Source of the DNA: Skermanella stibiiresistens SB22
GTDB taxonomy: Bacteria; Pseudomonadota; Alphaproteobacteria; Azospirillales; Azospirillaceae
Assembly: GCF_000576635.1 (NCBI RefSeq)
Contig: NZ_AVFL01000008.1
Location: 62,001 to 126,000 of the forward strand
DNA length: 64,000 nt
Direction of reading: 5' to 3'
Positions 63,525-64,000 of this stretch are shown here, one piece after another (position 1 is the first letter of the stretch; the number at the start of each line of letters is the position of its first letter). Both the position numbers and the translations under genes were made by a program. The notes under the pieces are model-generated. The model saw only the letters and a list, made by a program, of their open reading frames with translations, was not told the origin of the DNA and made no database searches.

Positions 63525-64000
63525 ATGGATTACCTGCGTGATCCGGCGGAGATCTACCGCCGCTCCTTCGCGACCATCGCGGAGGAGGCCGAGCTTGGCG
63601 GCCTGCCCTCCGATGTGGCCGAGGTGGCGACCCGCCTGATCCACGCCTGCGGCATGGTCGATCTGGTCCAAGACCTCGCCTGGAGCGCCGACGCGGTGGC
63701 GTCCGGAAGATCCGCGCTGCACGCGGGTGCCGCCATCCTGACCGACGCCCGCATGGTGTCGTCCGGCATCATGGCAACCCGCCTGCCCGCCGCCAATCCG
63801 GTGCTGTGCTCCCTGACCGACGAGGCCGTGCCGGGTCTGGCGGCGCAACTCCGCACCACCCGGTCCGCCGCGGCGCTGGACCTGTGGCTGCCCCACCTGG
63901 AGGGCGCCATCGTCGCCATCGGCAACGCGCCGACGGCTTTGTTCCGCCTGCTGGAGCTGCTGGACGCCGGCGCCCCACGGCCGGCGGTGATCCTGGGCTT
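63525..64000 (+). CDS. cobH: Precorrin-8X methylmutase CobH/CbiC (3'-partial)
   Basis: This enzyme moves a methyl group to make hydrogenobyrinic or cobyrinic acid. The first about 158 residues are visible: MDYLRDPAEIYRRSFATIAE, RLIHACGMVDLVQDLAWSAD, the catalytic-region AILTDARMVSSGIMATRLP and EGAIVAIGNAPTALFRLLEL. The window ends inside the gene. It is the second gene of the riboswitch-controlled B12 unit. Confidence 0.95.
   Translation, partial: MDYLRDPAEIYRRSFATIAEEAELGGLPSDVAEVATRLIHACGMVDLVQDLAWSADAVASGRSALHAGAAILTDARMVSSGIMATRLPAANPVLCSLTDEAVPGLAAQLRTTRSAAALDLWLPHLEGAIVAIGNAPTALFRLLELLDAGAPRPAVILG

Overview
The window is a GC-rich bacterial chromosome segment with dense, mostly short-spaced genes. 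The gene content points to an alphaproteobacterium of the Rhodospirillales, probably Azospirillum/Skermanella-like: a fused anthranilate synthase TrpE(G), class I lysyl-tRNA synthetase, a short HPr kinase with RapZ and a sugar-permease-free PTS, Usg, a CIRCE-controlled groESL operon, sdhCDAB, and a cobalt/B12 block with two cobalamin riboswitches. The genus is an inference from gene content. I see no rRNA, transposase, integrase, prophage or CRISPR array.

Layout. 1-3.4 kb: end of trpE(G) and an unrecognised 455-residue protein. 3.4-9.6 kb (minus): TrkH potassium channel subunit, then a coupled operon glgX > triple-PAS histidine kinase > small unknown protein. 9.8-13.3 kb: topoisomerase IB, EamA transporter, a small lipoprotein and epmA. 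13.3-15.7 kb: groESL with terminator, promoter and CIRCE. 15.8-20.3 kb: usg, then hprK-rapZ-EIIA-HPr-EI, a regulatory phosphorelay. 20.9-22.2 kb: ahcY behind a palindromic operator candidate. 22.3-28.7 kb: CAP-domain protein, DUF3445 haem N-demethylase-like protein and yciB, a Spy-like periplasmic protein divergent from an OmpR/HK pair (Cpx-like), and a lone TupB-type permease. 28.9-32.6 kb: lysK, tldD and two identical tRNA-Phe genes. 32.9-37.9 kb: a DUF465 microprotein, an MFS transporter, and a TetR-EmrAB efflux locus with two operators.

38-44.8 kb: a long non-coding stretch before sdhCDAB, then infA-maf-rng. 44.8-51.3 kb: ALDH7-type dehydrogenase, then a sugar cluster (xylA, Gfo/Idh/MocA oxidoreductase, sugar isomerase/epimerase) divergent from a ROK regulator. 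51.3-54.8 kb: CoA-transferase A/B with a DUF3141 PhaC-like gene that is frameshifted in this sequence. 55-58.1 kb: yacG and cbiMNQO under a cobalamin riboswitch. 58.5-60.2 kb: a CHASE3-type chemoreceptor. 60.3-64 kb: bluB, cobD, a second cobalamin riboswitch, cbiX with a long His-rich tail, and the start of cobH/cbiC.

The most notable non-textbook signals are the DUF3141 frameshift and its PhaC-like catalytic triad, a two-copy family of long covarying palindromes (13.3 and 22.2 kb), operator-like palindromes at ahcY and at the Spy/two-component intergenic region, a perfect 24-bp palindrome upstream of the chemoreceptor gene, the glgX-kinase coupling, and the unknown 455-residue protein. None of these is proof of a new system. 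All function calls come from reading the sequence and were not checked by database search.
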